Assembly: GCF_002995495.1 (NCBI RefSeq)
Contig: NZ_PVZV01000001.1
Location: 124,001-188,000 of the forward strand
Source: Actinocorallia populi
GTDB taxonomy: Bacteria; Actinomycetota; Actinomycetes; Streptosporangiales; Streptosporangiaceae
Direction of reading: 5' to 3'
DNA: 64,000 nt
Position 1 is the first letter of the stretch. Each line of letters starts with the position of its first letter. A program made the translations under genes and the position numbers. The notes beneath the pieces were generated by a model, which was not told the origin of the DNA, searched no databases, and saw nothing but the letters and a program-made list of their open reading frames with translations. Below are positions 1 through 8,687 of this stretch, one piece after another.

Positions 1-384
1 CGGGTGCTGCGTCATGCCACGCCGGTGGACGTCACGGTGAACGGGGAGCCGCGCCAGGTGTGGCTGGCCTTCATCGGCAACTGCGAGTACGGAACGCGCG
101 GTGCCATCCCGACCACCCGAGACAACCTCACCGACGCGCTGCTGGACGTCCGTCTGGTGTCGGTGAAGCGGCATCTACGGCGGCTGCGCGCGTTGGCGGT
201 CGTCCTGGCAGGACGGCTCTGGCCGCTGTCGGATTACGAGAGCACGCTCGTGGAGTCGCTGACGGTCACATCCCGCAACGGCCTCCGCCTCCGGGTGGCC
301 CATGACGGGGAGACCGAGGACGCCCGGACCCCGATCGTCTTCACGAAGCATCCCAAGCAGCTGACGGTTTTCGTGCCCATCTGA
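1..384 (+). CDS. Diacylglycerol/lipid kinase family protein, C-terminal part (5' end outside window)
   Basis: The reading frame is open from base 1, so this is the last 127 codons of a longer gene and the true start lies upstream. The visible part resembles the C-terminal beta-sandwich half of the YegS/DagK lipid kinase family: a hydrophobic strand leading to an Asn-Cys-Glu-Tyr-Gly turn, then a Pro-x-Thr-x-Asp-Asn-L-x-D-x-L-L-D-V segment where family members have the conserved 'D-G-x-L-D' substrate-side loop. Such proteins transfer phosphate from ATP to diacylglycerol or related lipids at the membrane, and in actinobacteria they are often fused to a PAP2 phosphatase domain. The ATP-binding half is not in the window, so activity and any fusion cannot be judged. 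The identification rests on a short, divergent segment. Confidence 0.6.
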   Translation, partial: RVLRHATPVDVTVNGEPRQVWLAFIGNCEYGTRGAIPTTRDNLTDALLDVRLVSVKRHLRRLRALAVVLAGRLWPLSDYESTLVESLTVTSRNGLRLRVAHDGETEDARTPIVFTKHPKQLTVFVPI

Positions 385-417
385 ACGTTCCGGGGGCTGG
401 CCGCCCTCGCGGAATAA

Positions 418-431
418 GTTTAAAATTCAAC
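418..431. promoter_or_regulatory. AT-rich inverted repeat upstream of the pirin gene
   Basis: GTTTAA-AA-TTCAAC is a near-palindrome (5 of 6 arm positions pair) in an otherwise GC-rich 100-base intergenic space, 55 bases before the pirin start. Its AT content and symmetry suit a MarR/PadR-type operator or a -10 region. No regulator gene is adjacent, so the binding protein is unknown. Confidence 0.4.
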
Positions 432-485
432 ATGTTGGAGCCGGTGACCGAGCGCTCCAGCGCCACCGAGCCTGAAGGAGGGCCC

Positions 486-1445
486 ATGCCCGCCGTCACC
501 GTGGAGAACCCTCTCACCCTGCCGCGCATCCCCGTCCCCGACCCGGCGAACGGCGCGCCGCGGCCCGTGCTCGGCGTGACCGACGCCCCCCAGGGCTTCG
601 AGGGCGAGGGCTTCCCCGTGCACCGGGCCTTCTCCGGAGTGCACCCGCGCCACCTCGACCCGTTCATCATGATGGACCAGATGGGCGAGGTGGACTACGC
701 GCCGGGCGAGCCCAAGGGCACCCCCTGGCACCCGCACCGCGGCTTCGAGACCGTCACCTACCTCATCGACGGCGAGTTCCACCACCAGGACACCGCCGGA
801 GGCGGCGGCAAGATCGGCCCCGGCGACACCCAGTGGATGACCGCGGGCTCGGGACTGCTGCACATCGAGGCCCCGCCGGAGCACCTCGTCATGAGCGGCG
901 GCCTGTTCCACGGGCTGCAGCTGTGGGTGAACCTGCCCGCCAGGGACAAGATGATCGCGCCCCGCTACCAGGACATCGCCGGGAAGAAGATCACCCTGCT
1001 GACCACCCCCGACGGCGGCGCGCTGCTGCGGGTCATCGCGGGCGAGCTGGACGGCCACCGCGGACCCGGCTCCACGCACACGCCGATCACGATGATCCAC
1101 GCGACGGTCAGCCCCGGAGCCCGCCTGACGCTTCCGTGGAACCCGTCGTTCAACGGCCTCGCGTACGTGCTCGCGGGGCAGGGCACGGTCGGCACGCAGG
1201 ACCGCCCGATCAGGACCGCGCAGCTCGCCGTGTACGGCAAGGGCTCCAGCATCACGCTGGCCGCCGACGCCAAGCAGGACTCCAACAAGCCCGCCCTCGA
1301 GGTCGTCCTTCTGGGCGGACAGCCGATCGGAGAGCCGATCGCGCACTACGGCCCGTTCGTCATGAACACCCGCGCCGAGCTCCAGCAGGCCTTCGAGGAC
1401 TTCCAGGCCGGCCGCCTCGGAGTCATCCCGGCCGACCGCATCTGA
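486..1445 (+). CDS. Pirin family protein (cupin-fold, quercetinase-like)
   Basis: This 319-residue protein has the two-cupin pirin architecture. The metal-binding set is visible in the N-terminal cupin: His82 and His84 in W-H-P-H-R-G-F-E, then His126 and Glu128 in G-S-G-L-L-H-I-E, matching the His/His/His/Glu ligands of known pirins. The C-terminal cupin runs from about residue 200 to 295. Bacterial pirins have been reported as quercetin dioxygenases or as modulators of central metabolic enzymes; the substrate here cannot be read from sequence. The ATG at 486 is chosen because GAAGGAGG lies just upstream and the protein then begins at the usual family position. An in-frame ATG at 432 would add 18 unconserved residues. 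The gene stands alone between the lipid kinase and a convergent esterase. Confidence 0.93.
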   Translation: MPAVTVENPLTLPRIPVPDPANGAPRPVLGVTDAPQGFEGEGFPVHRAFSGVHPRHLDPFIMMDQMGEVDYAPGEPKGTPWHPHRGFETVTYLIDGEFHHQDTAGGGGKIGPGDTQWMTAGSGLLHIEAPPEHLVMSGGLFHGLQLWVNLPARDKMIAPRYQDIAGKKITLLTTPDGGALLRVIAGELDGHRGPGSTHTPITMIHATVSPGARLTLPWNPSFNGLAYVLAGQGTVGTQDRPIRTAQLAVYGKGSSITLAADAKQDSNKPALEVVLLGGQPIGEPIAHYGPFVMNTRAELQQAFEDFQAGRLGVIPADRI

Positions 1446-1457
1446 CGTCTGCACACG

Positions 1458-1494
1458 CGAAGGCCGCTCCCCGGATCCCGGAGAGCGGCCTTCG
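1458..1494 (+). terminator. Hairpin terminator after the pirin gene
   Basis: A perfect 12-bp stem (CGAAGGCCGCTC / GAGCGGCCTTCG) begins 13 bases after the pirin stop codon. No long T-tract follows, as is common in high-GC actinobacteria. It may serve both convergent genes. Confidence 0.75.
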
Positions 1495-1560
1495 TCATCG
1501 TGCGCCGGCTGAAGTTCTTTCGCAGGGGCGCGCACACCACCCGCGACTGATGCGCGCTGA

Positions 1561-1591
1561 AGGACGTGCGCCTGACGGCGCGCTACCCGTG
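1561..1591. repeat. Single copy of a hairpin-forming dispersed repeat (other copies at 39999-40199)
   Basis: The 31 bases match the core of the tandem repeat near 40.0 kb at 27 of 31 positions. The stem is GTGCGCC-TGAC-GGCGCGC. Compared with the first copy near 40 kb, one stem pair changes from C-G to T-A on both sides, which is a compensatory difference. The element sits between the pirin terminator and the convergent esterase stop. Confidence 0.6.
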
Positions 1592-1592
1592 C

Positions 1593-3137
1593 TTACGCGC
1601 CCTGAGTGCTCCAGAAGCGGTAGTGGTGGTCCTTCACGAACTCCGTCCGCTTCCAGTCTCCCGAGGTCAGGGACTGCACGTACCGCTCGTCCGCCGTGTC
1701 GCGGAAGCCCGGCCAGGCCGTCTCACCCGTCTCGGCGAAGCCCACCCAAGCGTCGATCATCCGGTCGGCCAGCCGGTTCTGCTCGGGCGTCCGCTCCTCG
1801 AACAGGTCCATGTCGAACAGGTAGGCCAGCTCCACCATGTGGTTGGCGCCCGGCTCGAAGCTGGGCTCGGGGTAGCCCTTGTACCAGAGGGTCTCGGCCT
1901 CGGCGAACTCGTACATCCGGGTCGGCGTCCACCGCGACAGCAGCCGTGCGGTGTCCAGCGTCGGCGCCGACCACGCCGAGTCCGTCCTGGCCGCGGCCAG
2001 GGCCTCTCCCGCCGAGGGGAAGGCGCTCAGCGGGTAGCGCTTCAGCACGGCGCCGGCCTTGTCGCCGAACTGCTCGCGGAGGGCCGGCTCGTAGGCCTCG
2101 GGCCGCATGGGCTTCCCGGTCGCCAGCTCCTCACCGAGGATCATCCCGCGCTCCTCGCCGTGGTTGACCCCGATGAGCACCGGAACCCGGTTGAACTTCC
2201 CGGTACGCAGCGCCTTCTCGGGAGCCACCGGCAGCAGCCGGGTCCCGCTCATCGGCAGCGGATCGGCGTACGCCCCGTACGCCTCCATCAGCTCGGCGGC
2301 GGACTTGTCGCGCAGGCACGCCGCGGTGTCCTTCTCGCAGCCCACCGCCTTGATCACCCGCTCGCTGTCGGCCTCGGCCTCCGCCCTGGTGCGTGAGCTG
2401 CCCGTGACGCACGGGGCGCTCTGCACGATGGCGCGGTCGAACAGGCCCTTCGACCGCGGCGAGGCGAGGTGGCCGCACACGGCGAACCCGCCTCCGGACT
2501 CGCCCATGACCGTCACGTTCCGGGCGTCGCCGCCGAACGCGGCGGCGTTGGCGCGGACCCAGCGGAGCGCGGCCTGCTGGTCCTCCAGGCCGAGGCCGCC
2601 CGACTCCTTCAGCGACGGGTCGGCCAGGAAGCCCATGACGCCCAGCCGGTAGTTCATCGAGACCACGACCGCGCCGGCGGCGGCCATCCGTTCGGGCTTG
2701 TACATGTCGCCGGTGCCGTACATCAGGCTGCCGCCGTGGATCCACACGATCACAGGGAGGTCGCCCTTGGCGCCGGCAGGAGCGGTGACGTTCAGGTAGA
2801 GGCAGTCCTCGTTCTCGCTCGGCACCCCGATCGGGTAGCCCACCGGCTGCGCGCAGGCCGCTCCCGGGGAAGTCGCCTCGCGCACGCCCTGCCAGGGCTC
2901 GGCGGGCTGCGGTGACTTCCAGCGCAGCTCCTCCACCGGCGGAGCCGCGTACGGGATGCCCTGGAAGCTGCGCACGCCGTTCTTCACGGTGCCGCGCAAC
3001 TCGCCCAGGGTCGTGCCGACCACTTCGTCGTGCTTCGTGCTGCCCGCCTCAGCCGTGGTGGAGGTCATCCCGACCCAGCCGAGACCCGCTGCCACCAGAG
3101 CCGCCGTTGCCAGAGAAACGTTCTTGATGATCCGCAT
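1593..3137 (-). CDS. Secreted type-B carboxylesterase
   Basis: The 514-residue protein starts with a typical Sec signal peptide (Arg/Lys, then a hydrophobic stretch, with a cleavage region near residue 32). The body is the alpha/beta-hydrolase fold of the carboxylesterase type-B family: oxyanion-hole H-G-G-S at 134-137, nucleophile Ser214 in G-E-S-G-G, and probable catalytic His433 with Glu328/329. It should hydrolyse extracellular carboxylic esters; the natural substrate is unknown. The ATG at 3137 is preferred over a start 54 bases upstream because it places the signal peptide at the N-terminus and because a promoter fits exactly: -35 TTGCGC (3168-3173), 17-base spacer, -10 TACCGT (3145-3150), then 7 bases to the ATG, so a leaderless mRNA. 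A divergent TetR gene probably controls it. Confidence 0.92.
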   Translation of the reverse strand: MRIIKNVSLATAALVAAGLGWVGMTSTTAEAGSTKHDEVVGTTLGELRGTVKNGVRSFQGIPYAAPPVEELRWKSPQPAEPWQGVREATSPGAACAQPVGYPIGVPSENEDCLYLNVTAPAGAKGDLPVIVWIHGGSLMYGTGDMYKPERMAAAGAVVVSMNYRLGVMGFLADPSLKESGGLGLEDQQAALRWVRANAAAFGGDARNVTVMGESGGGFAVCGHLASPRSKGLFDRAIVQSAPCVTGSSRTRAEAEADSERVIKAVGCEKDTAACLRDKSAAELMEAYGAYADPLPMSGTRLLPVAPEKALRTGKFNRVPVLIGVNHGEERGMILGEELATGKPMRPEAYEPALREQFGDKAGAVLKRYPLSAFPSAGEALAAARTDSAWSAPTLDTARLLSRWTPTRMYEFAEAETLWYKGYPEPSFEPGANHMVELAYLFDMDLFEERTPEQNRLADRMIDAWVGFAETGETAWPGFRDTADERYVQSLTSGDWKRTEFVKDHHYRFWSTQGA

Positions 3138-3191
3138 GCCGAGGACGGTACAGAGATTTGGGCGATCGCGCAAGACGAACGCGCAAGACAT

Positions 3192-3204
3192 TCGCCTAAG
3201 GCGA
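3192..3204. promoter_or_regulatory. Putative TetR operator between esterase and TetR genes
   Basis: TCGCCT-A-AGGCGA is a perfect 6-bp-arm palindrome in the 110-base divergent intergenic region. It lies just upstream of the esterase -35 element and about 45 bases before the tetR start, a suitable place for control of both genes. A nearby direct repeat GCGCAAGAC (3168-3176 and 3181-3189) could be additional contact sequence. Confidence 0.5.
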
Positions 3205-3247
3205 TCGTCCTATGCGTTCGATCTAATCCGGGGGTATGCTGCGGCGC

Positions 3248-3826
3248 ATGGGCAACCGTGAAGATCTGCTCGCAGGAGCCAAGAAATGCCTGCGCGAGAA
3301 GGGCTACGACCGCACCAGCGTCCGCGACATCGCCACCGCCGCGGGCGTCAGCATGGCGGCCATCGGCTACCACTACGGATCGCGGGAGGCGCTGCTCAAC
3401 CAGGCGCTCTTCGCTCTCCTCGACGAGGGCGGCTCCGGTACGGGACGCGCACTCGTCACCGAGGACGGAGACTCCGCCGCAGAGGGCTACGCGCGCATGT
3501 GGGAGAGCCTCATCGAGCAGTTCCGCGAGCAGCCGGACCTGTGGCTGGCCTCCGTGGAGCTGTTCATGCAGGCGCAGCGGCGGCCCGAGCTGCGCGACGC
3601 CCTGGCGGGGGGCCTCGGCCAGGGCAGGTACGGGATGGCGGGAATCCTGGAGGGCGTACCGGAGGAAGAGGTCTCCGAGCGCTCCGCGCGCACGCTCGGG
3701 ATGGTCCAAACGGCGCTGGCGTCGGGCGTGATGATCCAGTGCCTCAGCGACCCGGACAACGCCCCCACCGCGGCCGAGGTGCTCGAAGGCCTGCGCGCCC
3801 TGGTGAAGATCCTGGACGCGCCGTAG
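3248..3826 (+). CDS. TetR-family transcriptional regulator
   Basis: The 192-residue protein has the TetR N-terminal helix-turn-helix at about residues 8-52: a long helix, T-S-V-R-D-I-A-T-A-A-G-V-S, then the recognition helix with I-G-Y-H-Y-G-S-R-E-A-L. The C-terminal ligand domain is unassigned. It is divergently transcribed from the secreted esterase, the usual layout for a local repressor that also controls itself. The ATG at 3248 is chosen; an in-frame ATG at 3236 adds four residues but leaves almost no spacing to the GGGGG sequence. The stop is 4 bases from the convergent response-regulator stop. Confidence 0.88.
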   Translation: MGNREDLLAGAKKCLREKGYDRTSVRDIATAAGVSMAAIGYHYGSREALLNQALFALLDEGGSGTGRALVTEDGDSAAEGYARMWESLIEQFREQPDLWLASVELFMQAQRRPELRDALAGGLGQGRYGMAGILEGVPEEEVSERSARTLGMVQTALASGVMIQCLSDPDNAPTAAEVLEGLRALVKILDAP

Positions 3827-3830
3827 CGGA

Positions 3831-4475
3831 TCAGGAGCCGAGGTAGCGCAGGACAGCCAGGACCCGGCGGCTGTAACCGGCGGTGTGCGACAGCTCCAGC
3901 TTGTCGAACAGGGCGTTGACGTGCTTCTCCACCGCGCTCTGCGACACGTGCAGGGCCTGGGCGATCGAGGCGTTGGTCAGACCCTGCGCCATCAGCTCCA
4001 GCACCTCGCGCTCCCGGGGGGTCAGCCGGGCCAGGGGGTCGGTGTGGCTGGTCCGCGCGAGCAGCTGCCGCACCACCTCCGGGTCGAACGCCGCTCCCCC
4101 GGCGCCCACCCGCTCCAGCGCGTCCAGGAAGTCGCCCACCTGGGCCACCCGGTCCTTGAGGAGGTAGCCGACGCCCTCGACGTTCGCGCTCATCAACTCG
4201 GTGGCGTACTTCTTCTCCACGTACTGCGACAGGATCAGCACCTTGACGTCCGGCCAGCGCCGCCTGATCTCCAGGGAGGCGCGCAGCCCCTCGTCGGTGT
4301 GCGTGGGCGGCATCCGCACGTCGGCCACCACCGCTTCGGGCCCGTGCAGGGCCACCGCCTCGAGCAGCGCGTCGGCGTCGCCGACCGCGGCGAGCACCTC
4401 GTGGCCCTCCTCCGCCAGCAGCCGCACCAGGCCCTCGCGCAGCAGCGCGGAGTCCTCGGCCAGGATCACCCGCAC
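3831..4475 (-). CDS. NarL/LuxR-family response regulator
   Basis: The 214-residue protein has a receiver domain (acidic pair E7-D8, phospho-acceptor Asp52 in V-A-D-V-R-M-P, Lys in L-L-K-D-R) and a C-terminal LuxR-type helix-turn-helix (L-T-P-R-E-R-E-V-L onward, about 150-205). It is the output partner of the overlapping sensor kinase: its GTG start at 4475 lies 10 bases inside the kinase gene, and a second GTG at 4469 forms a GTGA overlap with the kinase stop. The first GTG is preferred because a GGAG lies 5 bases ahead and the protein then begins at the standard position V-R-V-I-L-A-E-D. Likely translationally coupled to the kinase; target genes unknown. Confidence 0.93.
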   Translation of the reverse strand: MRVILAEDSALLREGLVRLLAEEGHEVLAAVGDADALLEAVALHGPEAVVADVRMPPTHTDEGLRASLEIRRRWPDVKVLILSQYVEKKYATELMSANVEGVGYLLKDRVAQVGDFLDALERVGAGGAAFDPEVVRQLLARTSHTDPLARLTPREREVLELMAQGLTNASIAQALHVSQSAVEKHVNALFDKLELSHTAGYSRRVLAVLRYLGS

Positions 4476-5569
4476 GGCAGCTCCGCCGTGATCGTGGTGG
4501 GTCCGCCGGACGGGCTGGCCACCGTGAAACGGCCGTCCAGCGCGGCCACCCGCCGCGCCAGTCCCGACAATCCGCCGCCCGCCGCGTCCGCCCCGCCCAC
4601 GCCGTCGTCCTGTACGCACACGACGATCATTGTGTCGCGCTCGCGGACCTCGACGGTGACCGTGGAGGCGCGGGCGTGCTTGGCCGCGTTGGTCACCGCC
4701 TCGCTGACCACGAAATAAGACGCCGTCTCCACCTCCGTCGGCAGCCGTTCGGGCAGATCGCAGACGACCTTGACCGGGATTCCGGCGCGTTCGGCCACGC
4801 CCTCCAGCGCGTTGGCGAGCCCCAGGGAGTCCAGCCCTGACGGATAGACCCGCCAGGCGACCTCCCGCAACTCCGCGAGAGCCTGCTGGGCCTGCTCATG
4901 CGCCTGTTCCAGCGCCTCCTGCCGTCCCCTGCGGGCACGTCCGATCATCATGGACAGTGCCACCAGCCGTTGCTGGAGCCCGTCGTGCAGGTCGCGCTCG
5001 ATCCTGCGGCGCTCGGAATCGACGGCCGCCAGGACGCCCGCGCGGCTTTCGGCCAGCTCGGTGATGCGGCGCTGCAGTGCCTCAGTGGGATCGGGGCCGA
5101 GCATGCGCAGGGCCAGCCGCCGCTCCAGTGCGTGCGCTCCCGCCAGCCCCGACAGGTCCAGGAACAGCAGGACGAGCCCCATCAGGCAGAAGTAGACGAG
5201 CAGCGGCACGCTCGGCAGCATGCCGTCGACCGGCACTCCCCGCCCCCAGGACCAGGAGATGACGACCACCGCTCCGAGGCCGCAGCCCAGCAGGACGACC
5301 ACCAGGCCGCCGAGCACGCCCACCGGCAGCCTGGCCGCCAGATAACGCAGCTCGCGTCCGTCGGAGCGGTCCGACCCGAGCCCGAGGGACACGGGGTCGA
5401 GGCCCAGGCGGCGGGCTTCGAACACGGTCAGCCGCCGGGCCGCCCTGCGCACCGCCGGACGGCCGGCGAACGGCAGCACCGGCAGGAGCAGCAGCAGGCC
5501 GAGCAGGGCGGTGACCGCGCCGAGGGTCACCGCCCCGGCCAGCCGCAGCCCCTCAGTCATGGAGCGCAT
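4466..5569 (-). CDS. Membrane sensor histidine kinase (HisKA_3 type)
   Basis: The 367-residue protein has about four transmembrane segments in the first 145 residues, a linker, a HisKA_3 dimerisation and phosphoacceptor region with His195 in E-R-D-L-H-D-G, and a C-terminal HATPase_c domain with the N-box E-A-V-T-N-A-A-K-H-A and the G1-like D-D-G-V-G-G. It should autophosphorylate and pass phosphate to the response regulator encoded directly downstream. The start at 5569 has AAGGGA about 5 bases upstream and overlaps the end of dedA by 17 bases; an ATG at 5560 would overlap by 8. With dedA it forms a tight three-gene operon, suggesting membrane or envelope stress sensing. That role is inference. 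Confidence 0.92.
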   Translation of the reverse strand: MRSMTEGLRLAGAVTLGAVTALLGLLLLLPVLPFAGRPAVRRAARRLTVFEARRLGLDPVSLGLGSDRSDGRELRYLAARLPVGVLGGLVVVLLGCGLGAVVVISWSWGRGVPVDGMLPSVPLLVYFCLMGLVLLFLDLSGLAGAHALERRLALRMLGPDPTEALQRRITELAESRAGVLAAVDSERRRIERDLHDGLQQRLVALSMMIGRARRGRQEALEQAHEQAQQALAELREVAWRVYPSGLDSLGLANALEGVAERAGIPVKVVCDLPERLPTEVETASYFVVSEAVTNAAKHARASTVTVEVRERDTMIVVCVQDDGVGGADAAGGGLSGLARRVAALDGRFTVASPSGGPTTITAELPCG

Positions 5570-6170
5570 GCCGTCCCTTGTGCCTCTCGTTCAGCCTGAC
5601 GCCCACGAAGACCAGCACGGCCACCAGCGCCAGGCCGAGCACCGCCTTGGAGCCCATACCGGCGTACTTCTCGACCAGCTCCCAGTTCTCGCCCAGAAGG
5701 TAACCGGACATGACGAAGAGCGTATTCCAGATGAGGCTGCCCGCCGTGGTCAGCAGCGTGAAGACACCGAGCGGCATCCGCTCCACCCCGGCCGGAATGG
5801 AGATCATGCTCCGGAAGATGGGGATCATCCGACCGAAGAACACCGTCTTGCGTCCGTGCTTGAGGAACCACGCCTCGGTCTTGGTGATGTCGTCGAGCTT
5901 CACCAGCGGAAGCCGGGCCGCGAGAGCGAGCGTGCGCTCGCGGCCGAGCAGCGCACCCACTCCGTACAGCGCCAGCGCGCCCAGGACCGAGCCCAGCGTC
6001 GTGCACACCAGCACCGCCACCAGGTTCATCTCGCCCCGGGAGACGGTGAAGCCCGCCAGCGGCAAGATCAGTTCACTGGGGATGGGCGGGAAGAGGTTCT
6101 CCAGCGCGATCGCCAGCCCGGCGCCCGGAGCTCCGAGTTTTTCCATCAGTTCGACTACCCAGTCCGTCAT
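5553..6170 (-). CDS. DedA family membrane protein (copy 1)
   Basis: The 205-residue protein carries the DedA/SNARE-associated hallmarks: an N-terminal E-N-L-F-P-P-I-P-S-E motif, the central F-x-G-R-M-I-P-x-F-R-S segment, the P-A-G and G-x-x-x-W-N motifs, and hydrophobic helices throughout. DedA proteins are membrane transporters linked to recycling of undecaprenyl phosphate and phospholipids and to membrane homeostasis. Its last codons overlap the sensor-kinase start, so the three genes are probably co-transcribed. A -10-like TAGCTT lies 6 bases before the ATG, suggesting a leaderless message. A close paralogue is encoded at 8688-9704, and the upstream DNA of the two copies is also alignable. 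Confidence 0.93.
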   Translation of the reverse strand: MTDWVVELMEKLGAPGAGLAIALENLFPPIPSELILPLAGFTVSRGEMNLVAVLVCTTLGSVLGALALYGVGALLGRERTLALAARLPLVKLDDITKTEAWFLKHGRKTVFFGRMIPIFRSMISIPAGVERMPLGVFTLLTTAGSLIWNTLFVMSGYLLGENWELVEKYAGMGSKAVLGLALVAVLVFVGVRLNERHKGRHALHD

Positions 6171-6222
6171 GCCGCAAAGCTATGAAGGATCGGACGCCGC
6201 CGGAATGAAGTGCGCCGCCGAC

Positions 6223-6250
6223 TTGAACTGAGGAAAACCACAGGTATGAC
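6223..6250 (+). promoter_or_regulatory. Candidate promoter of the M28 peptidase gene
   Basis: TTGAAC (6223-6228), a 16-base spacer and TATGAC (6245-6250) form a good vegetative-type promoter. Transcription would begin near 6256, where a GTG in frame with the peptidase is found, so either a leaderless GTG start or a short leader to the ATG at 6304 is possible. Confidence 0.55.
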
Positions 6251-6303
6251 CGGGCGTGGACCTCATTCCACCGGCCGGGTGCCCGAACCTACCGTTCCCC
6301 ACC

Positions 6304-8640
6304 ATGATCGGAAAGTTGTTCGACGTTCCCGGACGGGTGCCGGCCGGCACCGCCGCCCTTCTCCTGCTGACCGGATTGATCGTGTTGTCCGCCCTGACGG
6401 ACGGTGCGATGCGCCCTCTGCCCGCCTCAGCGCCGGAAAGGGAGTTCAGCGCCGGGCGCGCCCTCGTCCACCTGCGGGAGTTCGCCGCCGAACCGCGTCC
6501 CATCGGCAGCCCCGCGAACAACCGGGCCAGGACCTACCTGGCCGGGCAGCTGCGCTCCGCAGGCCTCGACGTCGAGGTCCAGCAGGCCGTCGGGGCGCGG
6601 TCTTCGACGGGACTGGCGACCTTCGGCCAGGTCGACAACATCGTGGCCCGGCTGCGCGGGACCGATTCCACCGGCACGGTGCTCATCGCCGCCCACTACG
6701 ACTCCGCGGCCATGGGTCCGGGCGTCTCCGACGACGGCGCCGCGGTGGCCGCGATGATCGAGACCGTACGGGCGCTGCGGACCGGCCCCGGCCTGCGCAA
6801 CGACATCGTCCTGCTCATCTCGGACGGCGAGGAGGACGGCGTGCTGGGCGCCGAGGCGTTCGTCCGGGAACACCCCTTGGGCCGCGCGGGCGGGGTGCTG
6901 CTGAACTGGGAGGCCCGCGGAGTGAGCGGCCCGTCGATGATGTTCGAGACGTCCAGGGACAACACCCGGCTGGTCGAGACCTTCATCAACGCCGTCCCCG
7001 ACCCGCGCGGCGACTCCTCCATGGTGACGCTGTACCGGATGCTGCCGAACAACACCGACTTCACCCCGCTGACCAAGGCCGGATTCCGCGGCATGAACTT
7101 TGCCTACATCGAGCGCTCCTCGCACTACCACACAGCCGGTGACGACCTCGCCAACCTCGACCAAGGCAGCCTGCAGCACCACGGCGCGAACATGCTCGCG
7201 CTGACCCGCGCCCTCGGGAACACCGACCTCGCCGCCCTGGAATCCGACCACGACAGCACCTATTTCCGCGCCTTCGGCAAGATGATCAGCTATCCGGACC
7301 CGATCGTCCTGCCGCTGGCCGCGCTGGCCGTCCTCGCGGTGGCGGGACTGGCGGTACTCGGCCGCGTCAGGCGGCTGCTCAGCCTTCCCCGGCTGTTGTG
7401 GGCGGTGGTCTCTGCTGCGGTTCCGCTGATCCTGTCGGTCGTCCTGGCGCAGGCCTTGTGGTCGCTGCTGGTGTTCTGGCGCCCCTCCTACGACCTCATG
7501 GGCGGGCTCCTGCACCGGCCGCAACCGTTCCGGGCCGCCGTCGTCGCCCTGTCCGCGCTGGCCGTACTCGGCTGGTACCTGCTGTTGCGCCGCAGGCTCG
7601 GACCGGCTGCGATGGCGGTCGGCGCACTGATCTGGTTCGCGGGTCTGGGCCTCCTGTGCGCCTGGTCCGCTCCCGGGATGGCCTACCTGTTCACCTTGCC
7701 GGCGTTGCTGGGCGCGCTCGGCGGGCTGGCCGCGGTCCTGTTCAACGGTCCCGCCTGGGCACGGGTGGCCGCGGCGATGCCGGGACCCGTCGCAGCCGCG
7801 GTACTGCTGCCCGCACTGGCCGGGAACGTCTTCGACGGCATGGGATTGGCGCTCGGCGGCGCGAGCGCCCTGGTGCTCGCATTGTTCGGGATCTGCCTGC
7901 TGCCGATCGTGGAACTGTTCCTGCCCGAGCCGGACACCAAGCCGAGACGCGCCGTCGTCCTCGGCGTGCCCCTTGCGGCCGTCGTCCTGGCGGCGGGACT
8001 GGTGGGCATCGGCCTCGCGGTGGACGGCTACAACGCGGAACGCCCGCGGCGCACGCACCTCGCGTACGTCATGGACGCCGACACACGCACGGCCCACTGG
8101 GTCAGCGCCGACGCCGAGCCCGCGGAGTGGACCAGGAGGTACGTCTCCGGCCACGACACCGAGGCGCTTCCCGAAGGGTACGCGCGGGGCGCGCTGTGGA
8201 CCGGGCCCGCACCGGCGATCCAGGCCGACGGCCCGCGGGTCACCGTCCTGGAACGCAGAGGGGACACGTTCGAGCTGCGCGTGACTCCCGGCAGGGGCGC
8301 ACGCTCGGTGATGCTGCGGCTCGACCGCCCGATCGCCCGTGCCGCCGTGGACGCCGGCCGGTTCGGCTCGGTGGGCGTTCCCGTCACCGGCACCCGCACC
8401 GGCACCTGGCCTTCGGAGGTCCGCTTCCGCGGTATCCCCGCCAAGGGGGCGCGGATCACCCTGCACGTTCCCGGCGCCGACCGGATCCGGCTCCTCGCCG
8501 TCGCCGAGACCGACGGCCTCGCCGCGGTGCCGGGCTTCGTCCCCGGCCCTCCCGGGCTGGTCGCGGCCACCCGGGAGGACGGCGGCATCACCGCCGTCAC
8601 CCGCGGCCATGTCCTGGCGGACGGCCTCCACCGGCCGTGA
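6304..8640 (+). CDS. M28-family membrane aminopeptidase
   Basis: The protein has 778 residues from this ATG. An N-terminal hydrophobic segment (about 15-33) precedes an M28 zinc-peptidase domain with ligands His131 (H-Y-D-S), Asp143 (G-V-S-D-D-G) and Glu176/Glu177 (D-G-E-E-D-G), plus a His in S-S-H-Y-H-T-A-G-D-D. Seven or more hydrophobic segments follow between about residues 335 and 590, then an extracytoplasmic C-terminal domain. The order is like that of ER-type multipass M28 proteins and of other actinobacterial membrane peptidases. It probably cleaves peptides outside the membrane; substrates are unknown. No Shine-Dalgarno precedes 6304. A GTG at 6256, exactly downstream of a good -10, could be a leaderless start adding 16 residues. 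Confidence 0.88.
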   Translation: MIGKLFDVPGRVPAGTAALLLLTGLIVLSALTDGAMRPLPASAPEREFSAGRALVHLREFAAEPRPIGSPANNRARTYLAGQLRSAGLDVEVQQAVGARSSTGLATFGQVDNIVARLRGTDSTGTVLIAAHYDSAAMGPGVSDDGAAVAAMIETVRALRTGPGLRNDIVLLISDGEEDGVLGAEAFVREHPLGRAGGVLLNWEARGVSGPSMMFETSRDNTRLVETFINAVPDPRGDSSMVTLYRMLPNNTDFTPLTKAGFRGMNFAYIERSSHYHTAGDDLANLDQGSLQHHGANMLALTRALGNTDLAALESDHDSTYFRAFGKMISYPDPIVLPLAALAVLAVAGLAVLGRVRRLLSLPRLLWAVVSAAVPLILSVVLAQALWSLLVFWRPSYDLMGGLLHRPQPFRAAVVALSALAVLGWYLLLRRRLGPAAMAVGALIWFAGLGLLCAWSAPGMAYLFTLPALLGALGGLAAVLFNGPAWARVAAAMPGPVAAAVLLPALAGNVFDGMGLALGGASALVLALFGICLLPIVELFLPEPDTKPRRAVVLGVPLAAVVLAAGLVGIGLAVDGYNAERPRRTHLAYVMDADTRTAHWVSADAEPAEWTRRYVSGHDTEALPEGYARGALWTGPAPAIQADGPRVTVLERRGDTFELRVTPGRGARSVMLRLDRPIARAAVDAGRFGSVGVPVTGTRTGTWPSEVRFRGIPAKGARITLHVPGADRIRLLAVAETDGLAAVPGFVPGPPGLVAATREDGGITAVTRGHVLADGLHRP

Positions 8641-8687
8641 GACCGGACTCGCCGTAAGCCGGCGGCCGCCGTTCCCGGGCCGCGTCC

